A DNA stretch of 64,000 nt from JAXGPP01 sp040766885 (GCA_040766885.1 JAXGPP010000004.1:62001-126000); one strand, 5' to 3'. Counted from the stretch's first letter, positions 17,417 to 27,327 are shown. The notes: generated by a model from the sequence alone, not told the origin. A program made the numbers and translations.

Positions 17417-18391
17417 ATGAGAGTACTTGCGCCGTTTGCAGTGCTGGCTGCCGTGCTGGCGGTACCGCACGTCCATATCCACGCCCAGGATAGCGCCCCA
17501 GCCCCCGAGGTCTGGATGATGCCGCCGGGGCACGAGAACGGACGGGCGTTTCGCGAATTGTTCGAGCAGCCCGAGGCGTGGCAAGAAACCCGTGCGCGGA
17601 TCGATGTGCTCGGGTACGCCGATCACAATCTGAACCGGCAGTTCACCGATGACGAACTCCGACCGTGGCTTGAGCAACTGAACGAGTGGAATGTCAGACT
17701 CGGACTGGAGGTGGGCGCGATCAAGCCCTGGGGGCTGACGGCCGAGAAGACATTCCAGGTTGAGCGGCCCATCTGGGAACGGATCGAGAGACTGGGCGGC
17801 AGGATATACGCGGTCGCGATGGACGAACCGCTCCTCTGTTGCCGCCACCACATCAAGAAGTCCGACGAATACGCCTTGCAGGAAACGGCCGAGTTCATCG
17901 CCCTGGTCCGCCGGCACTTCCCTCACCTGCTCGTCGGCGACATCGAAACGTATCCTTCCATTCCGTTGGCCGACCATCTCTGGTGGATCGACGCTTTGAA
18001 CGATCGCCTGGCGAAAATGAACGTCCGGGGCCTGGATTTCTACCGGCTGGACGTCAACTGGGTAGTCTTTACCGCCCATAGCCAGGGCTCGTGGAGGGAA
18101 GTGAAGAGCCTCGAACTGCAGTGCCGGAAGAGAGGGCTGCCGTTCAGCCTGATCTACTGGGCCTCCGGGCTGCCTGCCGCCGAGCGCAACGGGCTGGCGG
18201 ATGACTCGACGTGGTATGTCGGCATCATGCAGCAAGGATACGATTACGCGCTGGCGGATGGAGCCCCGGACCATTATGTGATCGAAAGCTGGGTCGGCGC
18301 TCCTTCCTGCTGCGTGCCGGAAACAGACCCATGGACCTTCACACGCTCCGTACTTGATTTCGCGAAGAAGTTCGTTCCGCAGAACAAATGA
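17417..18391 (+). CDS. Secreted barrel-like protein of unknown function
   Basis: A 324-residue protein with a clear signal peptide (MRVLAPFAVLAAVLAVPHVHIHA). The rest alternates strands and helices like a TIM barrel. It has acidic residues at strand-like ends (YAVAMDEPLL, LVGDIETYPSIP, LDFYRLDVNW) and ends in a tryptophan-rich part (YVIESWVGAPSC). The pattern resembles glycoside-hydrolase-like barrels, but no family motif was recognised and no catalytic pair can be named. It is followed after 40 bases by a secreted CBM9-like/hydrolase fusion on the same strand, so the two probably act on the same extracellular material. Confidence 0.55.
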   Translation: MRVLAPFAVLAAVLAVPHVHIHAQDSAPAPEVWMMPPGHENGRAFRELFEQPEAWQETRARIDVLGYADHNLNRQFTDDELRPWLEQLNEWNVRLGLEVGAIKPWGLTAEKTFQVERPIWERIERLGGRIYAVAMDEPLLCCRHHIKKSDEYALQETAEFIALVRRHFPHLLVGDIETYPSIPLADHLWWIDALNDRLAKMNVRGLDFYRLDVNWVVFTAHSQGSWREVKSLELQCRKRGLPFSLIYWASGLPAAERNGLADDSTWYVGIMQQGYDYALADGAPDHYVIESWVGAPSCCVPETDPWTFTRSVLDFAKKFVPQNK

Positions 18392-18431
18392 GCCATTCCA
18401 TTCCCCGCGTATTCTTTGGGAGTTCGCCTAC

Positions 18432-20516
18432 GTGACACGACCACGCACTATTACCGGCGTGTTTCTCGCACTCTCGAGCGCATTTCTGCCGCTGCCGGCC
18501 CGGACGGTCCACGGTTCCGAGGCGTTGCCGAAGACCATCCATTCGGCGGCATGCGGAGTGGCGCCGACAATCGACGGCGTCGTCGACGAGGCGGAGTGGA
18601 ATGCTGCCTCGCCGATCGCATTTGAGCTGAAGATGTTCCGGCTCAATCCGTTGGGCGCCTCGACACGCGACTGCCAACTCCGCGTGATGAACTCGGCCAA
18701 CGCGCTCTATGTGGCGCTCCGCATGCCCGATTCGACGCTCAACAACAGCCTCTCGCCCCTGGTGATTGATTTCGCCCTGCTCGCCTTCTGTCGCGGGGAG
18801 CGACTAGTCCCGGGTGACGACCGCAAGGCCGTCGGTCCGGGCCTTTACCTGGACAAGCACGTGGTCGAATCGGGCAAGGATGCTGACGACCCGCGTCAAG
18901 ACGGCCGGGGCGCGCTGGGCCACGAGCAGGGCGTTTATACCGTGGAGTGGGCCATTCCGCTCGACTCCGGAGATCCCCAGGACATCCAGGCGAGGCCCGG
19001 TCAGTCGTTGCGGTTCAATCTGGCCTACTTCGACGCGTTCCTAGCCGATATGAAGGGCACCGAGGTGGGCGTCGGTTATGGAACCAGTCTGGACCGGGCG
19101 GATGAATGGGGAAGCATCCAACTGGCGGCCGAGGTTGAGGACGACGGCGGCGCGGCCTTCCGCGGCCCCGCATGGGCCGAAGGTTTATTCCAGAGATTCC
19201 CCCAGCGGCCTGCGGGCCGGCTGCGACTGGTCGATTCAGCCCTCCTGCCCGGAGAGGCCGAGCCGGCTCTCAAAATGAGCCTGGAGTACGATTATCTCGA
19301 TCCGCACGGCCAGTCAAAGGTGGCCACGGCCAAGCTCTATCTGCCCGCGACAGTCAAGGACGAAGCGGCCAGGGTCCCGCTCTACTATTCGGCCGGATAT
19401 GAACTGGACGACGCCGGAGCCATGAAGCACGTGCGGCGAGGCTTTGCCGTGGCCACGCCCAGTCGCCTGGAGGCGAATCCGCTGGTTCGCACCGCCAACC
19501 CTGATATCGCACTACTGCATATCGCCCGCTCCCTTCCAATGGTCGACGACGCCCGGGTGATCATTGGCGGCGGTAGCGCTGGCGGTTACATGACGCTGAT
19601 GCTGGCGGCGGAGACTTTTCCGTTGGCCGGCGCCGCGCCCGATGTTCCACCAGTGAACTGGGGCTACAACGCGGCCTATTTCCTGCAACGCGAGTCGCAA
19701 GACAAGATTGAGGACGAGGCGGACAAGAGAACGCCTGTTTTCGACGTCATTGTGCCGATCGCCCGTCAGGCGGCGGAGGTATACGGTGCCAACACCGACG
19801 CGATTGCGTGGTTCAACCACTCGCCGCTGGCCCACCTCAACACGATCACCTGCCCGGTTTCGGTGTATTTCTCAACCGCCGACATGCTCGTGCCGATCGA
19901 CCAGGTGGGAAGCAAGTGGATTCGCCCCTTCGATCCATCGGCATTCCCGGACGGGTTCACCATGGACCGCCAGAAGCTCACCACTACGGCCGAGGGCCGG
20001 CGCCAACTGGCCGAAGTGCTGGGGGAAGACGTCCGTGAGCTGTTCCTGCTTGACGAAGCAACCATCCAACGCTTCGCGGCGGAGCAGAAAGAGAAGGGCA
20101 TTCTGCCTGAACTGCCATTCAGCCGCAGCCGCCAGTGGTCGATCACCATTCTCGACGAGGGCCGTCCCGAGCCGCAGCTCGGTCACGTCAAATACCCAGT
20201 CCAGTGGTCGCGCCGCGAGTTCTTCAACCACGTCCTCACCGAACGGATCGCAGCCAGTCAGTTGACGCTCGACAAGCTGAGGCGGCTGATGCGCCGCTAC
20301 GCGGGCCAAGAATGGCTGCCCACGAATCTCGTGCACCTTGACTATCCGGAGCGCGAGCGAGCCGACATTCTCCGCGGACTGCGGACGTATGTGGCCACTG
20401 GCGACACGAACGCCGGAGTGCTGGCGGGGCTGTACGCGCAACTCCCGCCGGCCGAACAAGTACTCGAAGCGGAAATCGTTCGAGAACTCATAGATCGACC
20501 GCTGGGCGGGAAATAA
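18432..20516 (+). CDS. Secreted protein with CBM9-like domain and alpha/beta hydrolase domain
   Basis: A 694-residue protein. The GTG at 18432 is chosen because GGGAG (18418-18422) lies 9 bases upstream, a signal peptide follows, and the overlap with the previous gene is avoided. Residues about 40-235 resemble a family 9 carbohydrate-binding or DOMON-like domain (APTIDGVVDEAEWNAAS). Residues about 265-540 are an alpha/beta hydrolase with GGGSAGGY (nucleophile Ser382); TADMLVPID is a likely acid region and GHVKYP a possible His. The C-terminal 150 residues are helical. An esterase acting on acylated polysaccharide is a reasonable guess; peptidase activity cannot be excluded. Confidence 0.6.
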   Translation: MTRPRTITGVFLALSSAFLPLPARTVHGSEALPKTIHSAACGVAPTIDGVVDEAEWNAASPIAFELKMFRLNPLGASTRDCQLRVMNSANALYVALRMPDSTLNNSLSPLVIDFALLAFCRGERLVPGDDRKAVGPGLYLDKHVVESGKDADDPRQDGRGALGHEQGVYTVEWAIPLDSGDPQDIQARPGQSLRFNLAYFDAFLADMKGTEVGVGYGTSLDRADEWGSIQLAAEVEDDGGAAFRGPAWAEGLFQRFPQRPAGRLRLVDSALLPGEAEPALKMSLEYDYLDPHGQSKVATAKLYLPATVKDEAARVPLYYSAGYELDDAGAMKHVRRGFAVATPSRLEANPLVRTANPDIALLHIARSLPMVDDARVIIGGGSAGGYMTLMLAAETFPLAGAAPDVPPVNWGYNAAYFLQRESQDKIEDEADKRTPVFDVIVPIARQAAEVYGANTDAIAWFNHSPLAHLNTITCPVSVYFSTADMLVPIDQVGSKWIRPFDPSAFPDGFTMDRQKLTTTAEGRRQLAEVLGEDVRELFLLDEATIQRFAAEQKEKGILPELPFSRSRQWSITILDEGRPEPQLGHVKYPVQWSRREFFNHVLTERIAASQLTLDKLRRLMRRYAGQEWLPTNLVHLDYPERERADILRGLRTYVATGDTNAGVLAGLYAQLPPAEQVLEAEIVRELIDRPLGGK

Positions 20517-20546
20517 TCGCCGCGTTGAACCGGCCGTCGCTCGTCC

Positions 20547-21962
20547 TCAGTCCCACCACCACTGGCCGTCGGCCAGGTTGATGGTCGACGTTTCGCGGAG
20601 TTCGGCGAGCTTGCCTTCCTCGTCGGCCTGGACATTCTCCGAGGCGAGGGCGAGCTTGCCGTCGATCTGGACGCCGCCGCCGATTGGGGTCATGAGCTGC
20701 CGTCCCTTCCAGACGGCGGCCACGGCCGATTCGACCCGCTTGGGGGCATTATGGATGCGGACACTGTACTGCGATTCGTCGCCAAATAACTCCATGGTCC
20801 AGCCGGCCTTGCCGTAGAGATCCTCCTGCTGGATGTAGGCGGCCGCAATCACGAGGTCGACCAGGTTCCGCAATTCGGCGTACACGGGCGACCGCGCGGC
20901 GAGCTGCGGATAGCTTTTCGTGAAGCTGGTCACGAACACCTGGCTGGCTGTGTTCGAGCGGCCGGCCGTCGTGCGCTGGCCGGTCTTCATAACCAACTCG
21001 TCCTCGCCCACGAGCTTCACGCCGTCGCCGACCAGTTCCATCGCCAACCCGTCCTCGCTGCGCTTGACGCACTGGTAGTCGGGAGTGAAGAACCAGCGGA
21101 ACAGAGCGTTGCGGGAGATCTGCGAGGGGCTTGCCTTGTCGATGAAGCTGACCATCCGCACCGGCGGCTGTTCCAGGCCGATGCCGATGAGCTTCATGCG
21201 ATAGTCGGCTTCCACCATCACTTGCGCGAAGTGGGTGTCGGGATCGATGCCGCTGATGCTCACGGCCTGGTAGCCGAGGCTGGTACGCAAGCCGTGAACG
21301 ATCTGGGCCGTCTGGGCGGGTGTGGCATGCGAGCCGATGGAGCGCAGGAAACGCTGCATCGAAGCCAAGCCTTCCTCGGTCGGATCGATCGAGCAGCCGA
21401 TGAGCTTGTCGGTCTCCTTACCCGGCGGGAACGCTCGCAGGGCCACGACCAGGTCCTGCAACTGCACAACGGGACGGCCCGTGCTGATGCCGACCGGCCG
21501 GCCCGTGATGTCGCCGATCCAGCCTTCAGCAGGTCCGGCGATGACGATATCGTTGGTTTCCGGATAGAAGAAGACATAGCGGACTCGAAGCAGCCCGGCC
21601 AGATACTTCATCTCGTCGGTGGGCACGTTGTCGCGGGCAGCGAAGACTTTTTCGAGCCGCGTGAGCGATACCTTCCGCAAGGGGCTGAACTTTGCCACTT
21701 CGGGCGTGAGCGACGCTCGGGCCGCCGCCAAACGCTGCCGACCCAACTGGCCCGTGGGATCGGTGAAGATCTGCCGGCGAAGCACGCCCTCGGCGTCAAT
21801 CACGACGCCTGCCGCACCGGAGGCATTGTTATTGTTATTGTTGTTATTGTTGTTGTTATTGTTGGTTTGTGCCAACGCCGGCTCCGCGAATGCGCCCGCC
21901 AACGCAAAGCCCAAGGCAGCCATCAAAAACAACGTCCGGTAACCGACGGCGCGCCGACGCAT
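20547..21962 (-). CDS. Secreted DUF1598 protein with poly-asparagine tract
   Basis: A 471-residue protein. The signal peptide is MRRRAVGYRTLFLMAALGF to about residue 32, followed by QT, 13 Asn in a row, and ASGAAGVVIDAEGVLRRQIF. The FTDPTGQLGRQRL, FSPLRKVSLTRLE and SISGIDPDTHFAQVMVEADY segments are typical of DUF1598, a family found mainly in Planctomycetota and of unknown function. The ATG at 21962 is preferred because it begins the signal peptide. The gene converges on the CBM9/hydrolase gene with a 30-base gap and no visible terminator. Confidence 0.75.
   Translation of the reverse strand: MRRRAVGYRTLFLMAALGFALAGAFAEPALAQTNNNNNNNNNNNNNASGAAGVVIDAEGVLRRQIFTDPTGQLGRQRLAAARASLTPEVAKFSPLRKVSLTRLEKVFAARDNVPTDEMKYLAGLLRVRYVFFYPETNDIVIAGPAEGWIGDITGRPVGISTGRPVVQLQDLVVALRAFPPGKETDKLIGCSIDPTEEGLASMQRFLRSIGSHATPAQTAQIVHGLRTSLGYQAVSISGIDPDTHFAQVMVEADYRMKLIGIGLEQPPVRMVSFIDKASPSQISRNALFRWFFTPDYQCVKRSEDGLAMELVGDGVKLVGEDELVMKTGQRTTAGRSNTASQVFVTSFTKSYPQLAARSPVYAELRNLVDLVIAAAYIQQEDLYGKAGWTMELFGDESQYSVRIHNAPKRVESAVAAVWKGRQLMTPIGGGVQIDGKLALASENVQADEEGKLAELRETSTINLADGQWWWD
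21825..21863 (-). repeat. Trinucleotide tract encoding 13 asparagines
   Basis: Thirteen consecutive Asn codons mix AAC and AAT, just after the signal peptide cleavage region of the DUF1598 protein. Length variation would change the linker without shifting the frame. Confidence 0.8.
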
Positions 21963-22508
21963 GAGCAAGATCTCCGATGGCACGATTGCTGTCCGGTACG
22001 CTCCCGCCAAGGCGATCGGTTGCCCCAAGGCGGGAGCGTGGAAGTGACTGGCTGGGCGGCCCCGGCAAACCGCGCAGGAACCGCAATGTAATCATATCCG
22101 CTGGGAGGGCACACGACCCGAGTCTTCTCGTCGGTGCTCGTCAGCAGGCGAGCGACGCCGACATTGCCGGTTGTGCATTTCCCATTACCGATCTTAATTG
22201 GGCAAATTGGGCAAAGCAAGCAACTGCCACTCGAACTCATCCTTCCGTGCAGGTTCAAGCCCACGTCCGCATGGCAGAGGGCACTCGGAAACGTTGTTTG
22301 CACCCCCTTGTAGGGGCAGATGCTGGGCGGTTCGGAACGCATTCAGTCCACTCGACCTCGGCTCAAGCTCACGTACTGGTCGCACGGAACAGGAGGCTTG
22401 GTGGGCTCCGCGGCCCACTTGCAGGCCCTGTATCAGTTGGGCCCCGTAGAATATCTGTGGTCACCCAGTACGCGGAGCCCCAGCAAGCAGCGATCGAAGG
22501 AGTGGATC
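21963..22508. other. Intergenic region before alanine dehydrogenase
   Basis: A divergent region about 545 bases long. No gene, RNA or clear promoter was recognised. Short reading frames here have no start signal or family resemblance. Confidence 0.4.
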
Positions 22509-23618
22509 GTGATAGTTGGCATTCCCAGAGAGGCAAAACGAGACGAGTATCGCGTCGGCATGTTACCGGTTGGGATCGAAGAACTGACGCGAGCCGGACA
22601 TCACGTGCTGGTCGAGCGCGGGGCGGGGATGGGATCCGGGCTGACCGATGAGGTCTATGCCCGGCACGGCGCCGAGATCGTGGAACGGACGGGCGAGGTG
22701 TACGACCGGGCGGAGATGATCGTCAAGGTCAAGGAACCGCAGCCGAGCGAGTGGCCGCTGCTGCGACCCGGGCAGATCGTGTTCACGTATTTTCACTTCG
22801 CCGCCGACCGCGAACTTACCGAGGGCGTGCTGGCCACGGGCATCGCGGCCGTCGCTTACGAGACTCTCCGCGACGAGCAAGGGCGTCTGCCATTGCTGAC
22901 GCCGATGAGCGAAGTGGCCGGACGGATGAGCATCCAGGAGGGCGCCAAGTATCTCGAACGGCCGCAGATGGGGCGCGGTATTCTGCTGGGTGGAGTGCCG
23001 GGTGTGGAACCTGCCCACATTACGATTTTGGGTGGGGGCGTGGTGGGAGCAAATGCCGCCAAAGTGGCTGCCGGATTTGGCGCGAGCGTCGCCATTCTCG
23101 ACGTCAACATGGACCGTTTGCGCTACCTCGAAGACGTCATGCCCGCCAATGTCGTGGAACTGTTCAGTGATCGGCACACAACTCGAGAGCAACTCAAGCG
23201 GGCCGACCTGGTGATCGGTTCGGTGCTCGTGCCAGGGGCCAGGGCGCCGCGACTGGTGGAACGCGAGGATCTTCGGGTAATGAAGCCGGGCAGCGTAATC
23301 ATTGACGTCGCCATCGATCAGGGGGGCTGCGTGGCCACAAGCCGGCCCACGACCCACCAGGATCCCACGTTTGTCGTTGATGACGTTGTCCACTACTGCG
23401 TTGCCAACATGCCCGGCGCGGTGGGCCGCACCAGCACATTTGCGCTTTGCAACGTCACGCTTCCCTGGGCACTGCGGATCGCCGACGCCGGCCTGGAAGT
23501 GGCCTCCCGCCGCTGGCCCGCCATTGCCTCGGCGGTGAACATGTATCGAGGCGAGATCACCCACCGGGCGGTTGCTGAAACCTTCGGAATGCCGTACAAC
23601 AATCGGTTTGCCGCGTAG
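22509..23618 (+). CDS. ald: Alanine dehydrogenase
   Basis: A 369-residue protein, the normal length for the family, that interconverts L-alanine and pyruvate plus ammonia with NAD. It begins VIVGIPREAKRDEYRVGMLP. It has KVKEPQ (substrate Lys), YFHFA (catalytic His), the Rossmann motif GGGVVGANAAKVAAGFGA, and VIIDVAIDQGGCVATSRPT with the nicotinamide-side Asp. The GTG start at 22509 is chosen because AAGGAG (22497-22502) lies 6 bases upstream; a longer frame upstream is intergenic. The gene is followed after 26 bases by purE. Confidence 0.9.
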   Translation: MIVGIPREAKRDEYRVGMLPVGIEELTRAGHHVLVERGAGMGSGLTDEVYARHGAEIVERTGEVYDRAEMIVKVKEPQPSEWPLLRPGQIVFTYFHFAADRELTEGVLATGIAAVAYETLRDEQGRLPLLTPMSEVAGRMSIQEGAKYLERPQMGRGILLGGVPGVEPAHITILGGGVVGANAAKVAAGFGASVAILDVNMDRLRYLEDVMPANVVELFSDRHTTREQLKRADLVIGSVLVPGARAPRLVEREDLRVMKPGSVIIDVAIDQGGCVATSRPTTHQDPTFVVDDVVHYCVANMPGAVGRTSTFALCNVTLPWALRIADAGLEVASRRWPAIASAVNMYRGEITHRAVAETFGMPYNNRFAA

Positions 23619-23644
23619 TCTCCCGTTCATCGCAAGGACCCGCC

Positions 23645-24160
23645 ATGTCGCCCGATTCCGTCCCACTGGTCGGCATCCTCATGGGGAGTGATAGCGATTG
23701 GCCGAAGATTGAGGCTGTGGCCACGACGCTGCGGGAGTTTGGCGTGCCGTTTGAGGCCCGCGTGATGAGTGCCCACCGGACTCCGGGGTTGGTTGAGCAG
23801 TACGCGCGGTCGGCCACCGAGCGGGGGCTCAAGGTAGTCATCGCCGCCGCCGGCGGCGCGGCCCACCTGGCCGGTGTGGTGGCCTCGCACACGGCTTTGC
23901 CGGTGATCGGGCTGCCGGTGCCCACCGAGCTGGCCGGCGGACTCGACTCCTTGTTGTCGATGGTGCAGATGCCGGGCGATGTACCCGTAGCGGTGGTCGG
24001 CGTGGGGATGGGCGGACCGCGAAACGCCGCTCTCCTGGCGATCCAGATCCTCGCCTTGAGCGATGACGAGCTCCGCGAGCGGCTGGCGACGTTCAAGACA
24101 CGGCTGGTTGAAAAGGTCTCTGCCCGCAACGACGCGCTCCAGGCGAAGATTCACCCATGA
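23645..24160 (+). CDS. purE: N5-carboxyaminoimidazole ribonucleotide mutase
   Basis: A 171-residue cytoplasmic enzyme of de novo purine synthesis that moves the carboxylate of N5-CAIR to give CAIR. The signature GILMGSDSDWP is at the N-terminus, followed by MSAHRTPGLV, AAAGGAAHLAGVVA and GLPVPT, all class I PurE features. Its stop codon overlaps the start of mtnA (ATGA at 24157-24160), so the two are translationally coupled. Confidence 0.93.
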   Translation: MSPDSVPLVGILMGSDSDWPKIEAVATTLREFGVPFEARVMSAHRTPGLVEQYARSATERGLKVVIAAAGGAAHLAGVVASHTALPVIGLPVPTELAGGLDSLLSMVQMPGDVPVAVVGVGMGGPRNAALLAIQILALSDDELRERLATFKTRLVEKVSARNDALQAKIHP

Positions 24161-25215
24161 GCAATTTCGAAACCCTCTCCTGGATCGGCGGAGTCGATGG
24201 ACACCTCCGTTTGATCGATCAGACGCTGTTGCCGCTGGAGCTGGTCGAGATCGACTGCCGAGATGTGGAGACGGTGTGGGAGGCGATCAAGCTGCTCCGC
24301 GTCCGCGGGGCACCGGCGATCGGCATCGCGGCCGCGTATGGGGTCTGCCTGGGCGTGCAGCAGACCGTCCATGGCGATGAGTCGGCCTTTTTCGCCCGCC
24401 TGGAAGACACGTGCGACTACCTGGCCACCAGTCGGCCGACCGCGGTCAATCTGTTCTGGGCCCTGGAGCGAATGCGGCAAACGGCCGAGCCGCTCCGCGG
24501 CAAGAAGCCGCCGGTTGAACTTGCCGCTGATCTGCTGGCCGAGGCGCGGGCGATCCACGACGAAGACCGGCAGATGTGCCGCGAGATCGGCCGGCTTGGA
24601 GCGGAACTGCTTGCCGACGGGCAAGGAGTGCTTACCCACTGCAATGCCGGCGGGCTGGCGACGTCGGATTATGGGACGGCGCTGGCTGTGTTCTACGCTG
24701 CCGCCGAATCGGGCAAGCGGTTGCACGTCTACGCCGACGAAACCCGGCCGCTTCTGCAGGGCGCGCGGCTCACCGCCTGGGAACTCAAGCAGCGCGGGCT
24801 CCGCGTTACCTTGATCTGCGATTCGATGGCCGCCGAGGTGATGCGCGAGGGGCGTGTATCGGCTGTGGTCGTGGGCGCCGACCGGATTGCGGCCAACGGC
24901 GACACGGCCAACAAGATCGGCACCTACGGAGTGGCCCTTTCCGCGGCGGCTCACGGCATTCCGTTCTACGTGGCGGCTCCTTCCAGCACGTTCGACCTTT
25001 CGATCGATTCCGGCGATCGGATTCCAATCGAAGAGCGCGATCCTCGCGAGATCACCCACGGTTTCGGGCGTCAAACCGCCCCCGACGGGATCGACGTCTA
25101 CAACCCGGCCTTCGATGTCACGCCAGCCTCGCTGATAACGGCCATTATCTGTGAGCGGGGCATCATCCGCCCTGTGCGACGCGAGGCCATTGCCGACCTT
25201 CTCGGCAGCCCGTAG
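24157..25215 (+). CDS. mtnA: Methylthioribose-1-phosphate isomerase
   Basis: A 352-residue enzyme of the methionine salvage pathway that converts methylthioribose-1-phosphate to the ribulose form. RVRGAPAIGIAAAYG near the N-terminus, LTHCNAGGLAT with the catalytic Cys, and VVGADRIAANGDTANKIGTY with the catalytic Asp are the family motifs. Its ATG overlaps the purE stop by 4 bases. No other methionine salvage genes are nearby, so the pairing with purE probably reflects shared purine/nucleoside metabolism or only coupling. Confidence 0.92.
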   Translation: MSNFETLSWIGGVDGHLRLIDQTLLPLELVEIDCRDVETVWEAIKLLRVRGAPAIGIAAAYGVCLGVQQTVHGDESAFFARLEDTCDYLATSRPTAVNLFWALERMRQTAEPLRGKKPPVELAADLLAEARAIHDEDRQMCREIGRLGAELLADGQGVLTHCNAGGLATSDYGTALAVFYAAAESGKRLHVYADETRPLLQGARLTAWELKQRGLRVTLICDSMAAEVMREGRVSAVVVGADRIAANGDTANKIGTYGVALSAAAHGIPFYVAAPSSTFDLSIDSGDRIPIEERDPREITHGFGRQTAPDGIDVYNPAFDVTPASLITAIICERGIIRPVRREAIADLLGSP

Positions 25216-25296
25216 TGCGGCAGTGTTTCGCGCCGTAGAATGTTCGCGCGGAAAGTCGCTCCGCTCCCACCCGCTCGACCAGCGAGGTCTTCCGGC

Positions 25297-27327
25297 ATGT
25301 CCACAATCATCTTGCGCGCCGCCGCGTGTTTTCAGGCAGTGGTCCTGTTTTCACTCTCAGCGATCGGAGCGGACGCGGCTGGGGCAGCCCCACGCGGCGC
25401 CGATCCGCAGGCAGTCCAGGCTGTGCTCGCCGGCAAGCAGGAGACTGCTTACGCCGCCTGGTGGGGCTTTCAAAGCGAGGATTCCACGGCCGCCCTGCAG
25501 GGGGCGATCGACTCGGGCGCCGAGAAGGTCATCGTCGAAGAGATGGGCAAGCCCTGGATCGTGACTGGAATCCGGCTGGCGAGCGATCAGGAAATCGTGT
25601 TCGAGAAAGGGGTGACTATCGAGGCACGGCGCGGCGCGTTCCGCAGCAAGGGCGACAGCCTGTTCACGGCGTCGGGAAAGAAGAACATCACACTCCGCGG
25701 CTACGGCGCCACGCTGCGCATGTGGCGGGAGGACTACGCCGACCCGGAGAAGTATGAAAAGTCGGAGTGGCGCCACGCATTGAGCATCCGCAGTTGCTCG
25801 GGTGTCCGCGTGCTCGGGTTGACGATCGCCGACAGCGGAGGCGATGGCATCTATCTCGGGGTCTCCCAACGCGGCGCAACCAACAGCGACGTGTTGATCA
25901 AAGATGTGATCTGCGACCGCAATTACCGGCAGGGAATCAGTGTCATCAGCGCCGAGCGGCTCGTTATTGAGGACTGCGTGCTCAGCAATACGGGCGGCAC
26001 GGCGCCGATGGCGGGTATTGATTTCGAGCCGAACGACCCGTCCGAGCGACTCGTCGACTGCGTGATGCGCCGCTGCCTTGCCGAGGGAAACCAGGGGGAC
26101 GGATATGTGCTGTACCTCAAGAACCTCGGCCGGGACTCGGCGCCCATCTCGATCCGGCTGGAGGACTGCCGGGCGGTGGGCAATCGTTGCGGGTTCCGCT
26201 TCATCACCGGCAATGGCGAAGAACGGTCGGCGGTCGGCGGCCGCATGGAGGTAGTCAATGGCCGCTTTGAGGGAAGCCTGGGAAGCGGAATCGCCGTGGC
26301 CGAGAAGCCGGCTCAAGTCTGCCCGGTTCGCCTCGTGAACTGCCGTGTGGAGAACGTCGCCGCGGCCGAGCCCAAGACGCCTCCGATCCTGTTTCAAAGC
26401 GGGCCGGGCAATAGCGAGGCGGTGGGTGGGGTGGAGTTCGTCGATTGCGTGGTCGTCGACCCGGTCGAGCGGCTGCCGCTTGGCTATTGTGACTTCGGCG
26501 GCGGAGTGAAACTCGCCGCAGTGTCCGGCTCGATTACCGTCGAGCATCAAGGTCGGCAGAACGTCTATCGTCTCGATCAGCCGCTCGTCGACCAGTGGTT
26601 TCCGTTCCAGGCCTTCCGAGAGATCAAGCCCTTCGATGCCGGCGGCGCAAGATACGTGCCGATGGTTGCCTCAGGCAGAATCCAGAAGACGTGGCACTGC
26701 CCGTTCCGGCTTCGCGAGCGGGCGGAATACCTGCTATGGGCCGAGGCAGGGAAGCGGGTCGAGTTCACGATTCAGCTCCAGCGGGTGGGGCGAAATCCAG
26801 TGCAGGCAGCACCGGTGCGAGCTATTTCACCCAGCGGCAAGGAGATCCGTCTCTCGGCCGCGCAGGGCGAGGCGGGGACTTCCTGTTCTTTCGCGCCCGA
26901 CGAGGCAGGCGCGCATCGCCTGGTCTGCGAACCGCCGAGCGGGACGGCGCGGATCACGGCATCGAATCGACCGGTGTGCCTGTTCTCGGAACACCGGCCA
27001 TTTCATCTGCTGGGAAGCTCGGGCGAACTGTTCTTCTGGGTCCCGAAGGGTGTCGCGGAGTTTGCGGTCAAGGTGAGCGGAGGAAGTCCGGGCGAGAGCA
27101 TCAAGGCATCGCTGTGCGACCCGTCGGCCCAACCCGTTGAGGTGAAAGACAACATCGAGAGCCACCAGTTCCTGGTCACCGGGGCGGCCGCTCTGGCTGG
27201 GGGTGTGTGGAGCCTGCGGCTGGAACGCCCCTCGGAGGGTGTGCTCGAGGACTATTACGTCCAACTTCAAGGCATTCCGCCGATCATGGCCAGCGATCGC
27301 GACGCGCTACTGAAACCTCAACGCTAA
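25297..27327 (+). CDS. Secreted right-handed beta-helix protein
   Basis: A 676-residue protein. The ATG at 25297 begins a signal peptide (STIILRAAACFQAVVLFSLSAIGADA); the longer upstream frame lacks one. Residues about 40-400 form a parallel beta-helix of the pectate-lyase fold: DSTAALQGAIDSGAEKVIV, ITLRGYGATLRMW, VRVLGLTIADSGGDGIYL and QGISVISAERLVIEDCVL. The last 250 residues are beta-rich, perhaps Ig-like or C2-like. It may be a polysaccharide lyase or epimerase, but no catalytic residues can be assigned. Confidence 0.65.
   Translation: MSTIILRAAACFQAVVLFSLSAIGADAAGAAPRGADPQAVQAVLAGKQETAYAAWWGFQSEDSTAALQGAIDSGAEKVIVEEMGKPWIVTGIRLASDQEIVFEKGVTIEARRGAFRSKGDSLFTASGKKNITLRGYGATLRMWREDYADPEKYEKSEWRHALSIRSCSGVRVLGLTIADSGGDGIYLGVSQRGATNSDVLIKDVICDRNYRQGISVISAERLVIEDCVLSNTGGTAPMAGIDFEPNDPSERLVDCVMRRCLAEGNQGDGYVLYLKNLGRDSAPISIRLEDCRAVGNRCGFRFITGNGEERSAVGGRMEVVNGRFEGSLGSGIAVAEKPAQVCPVRLVNCRVENVAAAEPKTPPILFQSGPGNSEAVGGVEFVDCVVVDPVERLPLGYCDFGGGVKLAAVSGSITVEHQGRQNVYRLDQPLVDQWFPFQAFREIKPFDAGGARYVPMVASGRIQKTWHCPFRLRERAEYLLWAEAGKRVEFTIQLQRVGRNPVQAAPVRAISPSGKEIRLSAAQGEAGTSCSFAPDEAGAHRLVCEPPSGTARITASNRPVCLFSEHRPFHLLGSSGELFFWVPKGVAEFAVKVSGGSPGESIKASLCDPSAQPVEVKDNIESHQFLVTGAAALAGGVWSLRLERPSEGVLEDYYVQLQGIPPIMASDRDALLKPQR

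Noticed and set aside
17048..18274. 408-codon minus-strand frame opposite the secreted barrel-like gene
   Set aside because: The plus-strand gene has a signal peptide and protein-like composition; the minus frame has neither and is broken in character upstream.
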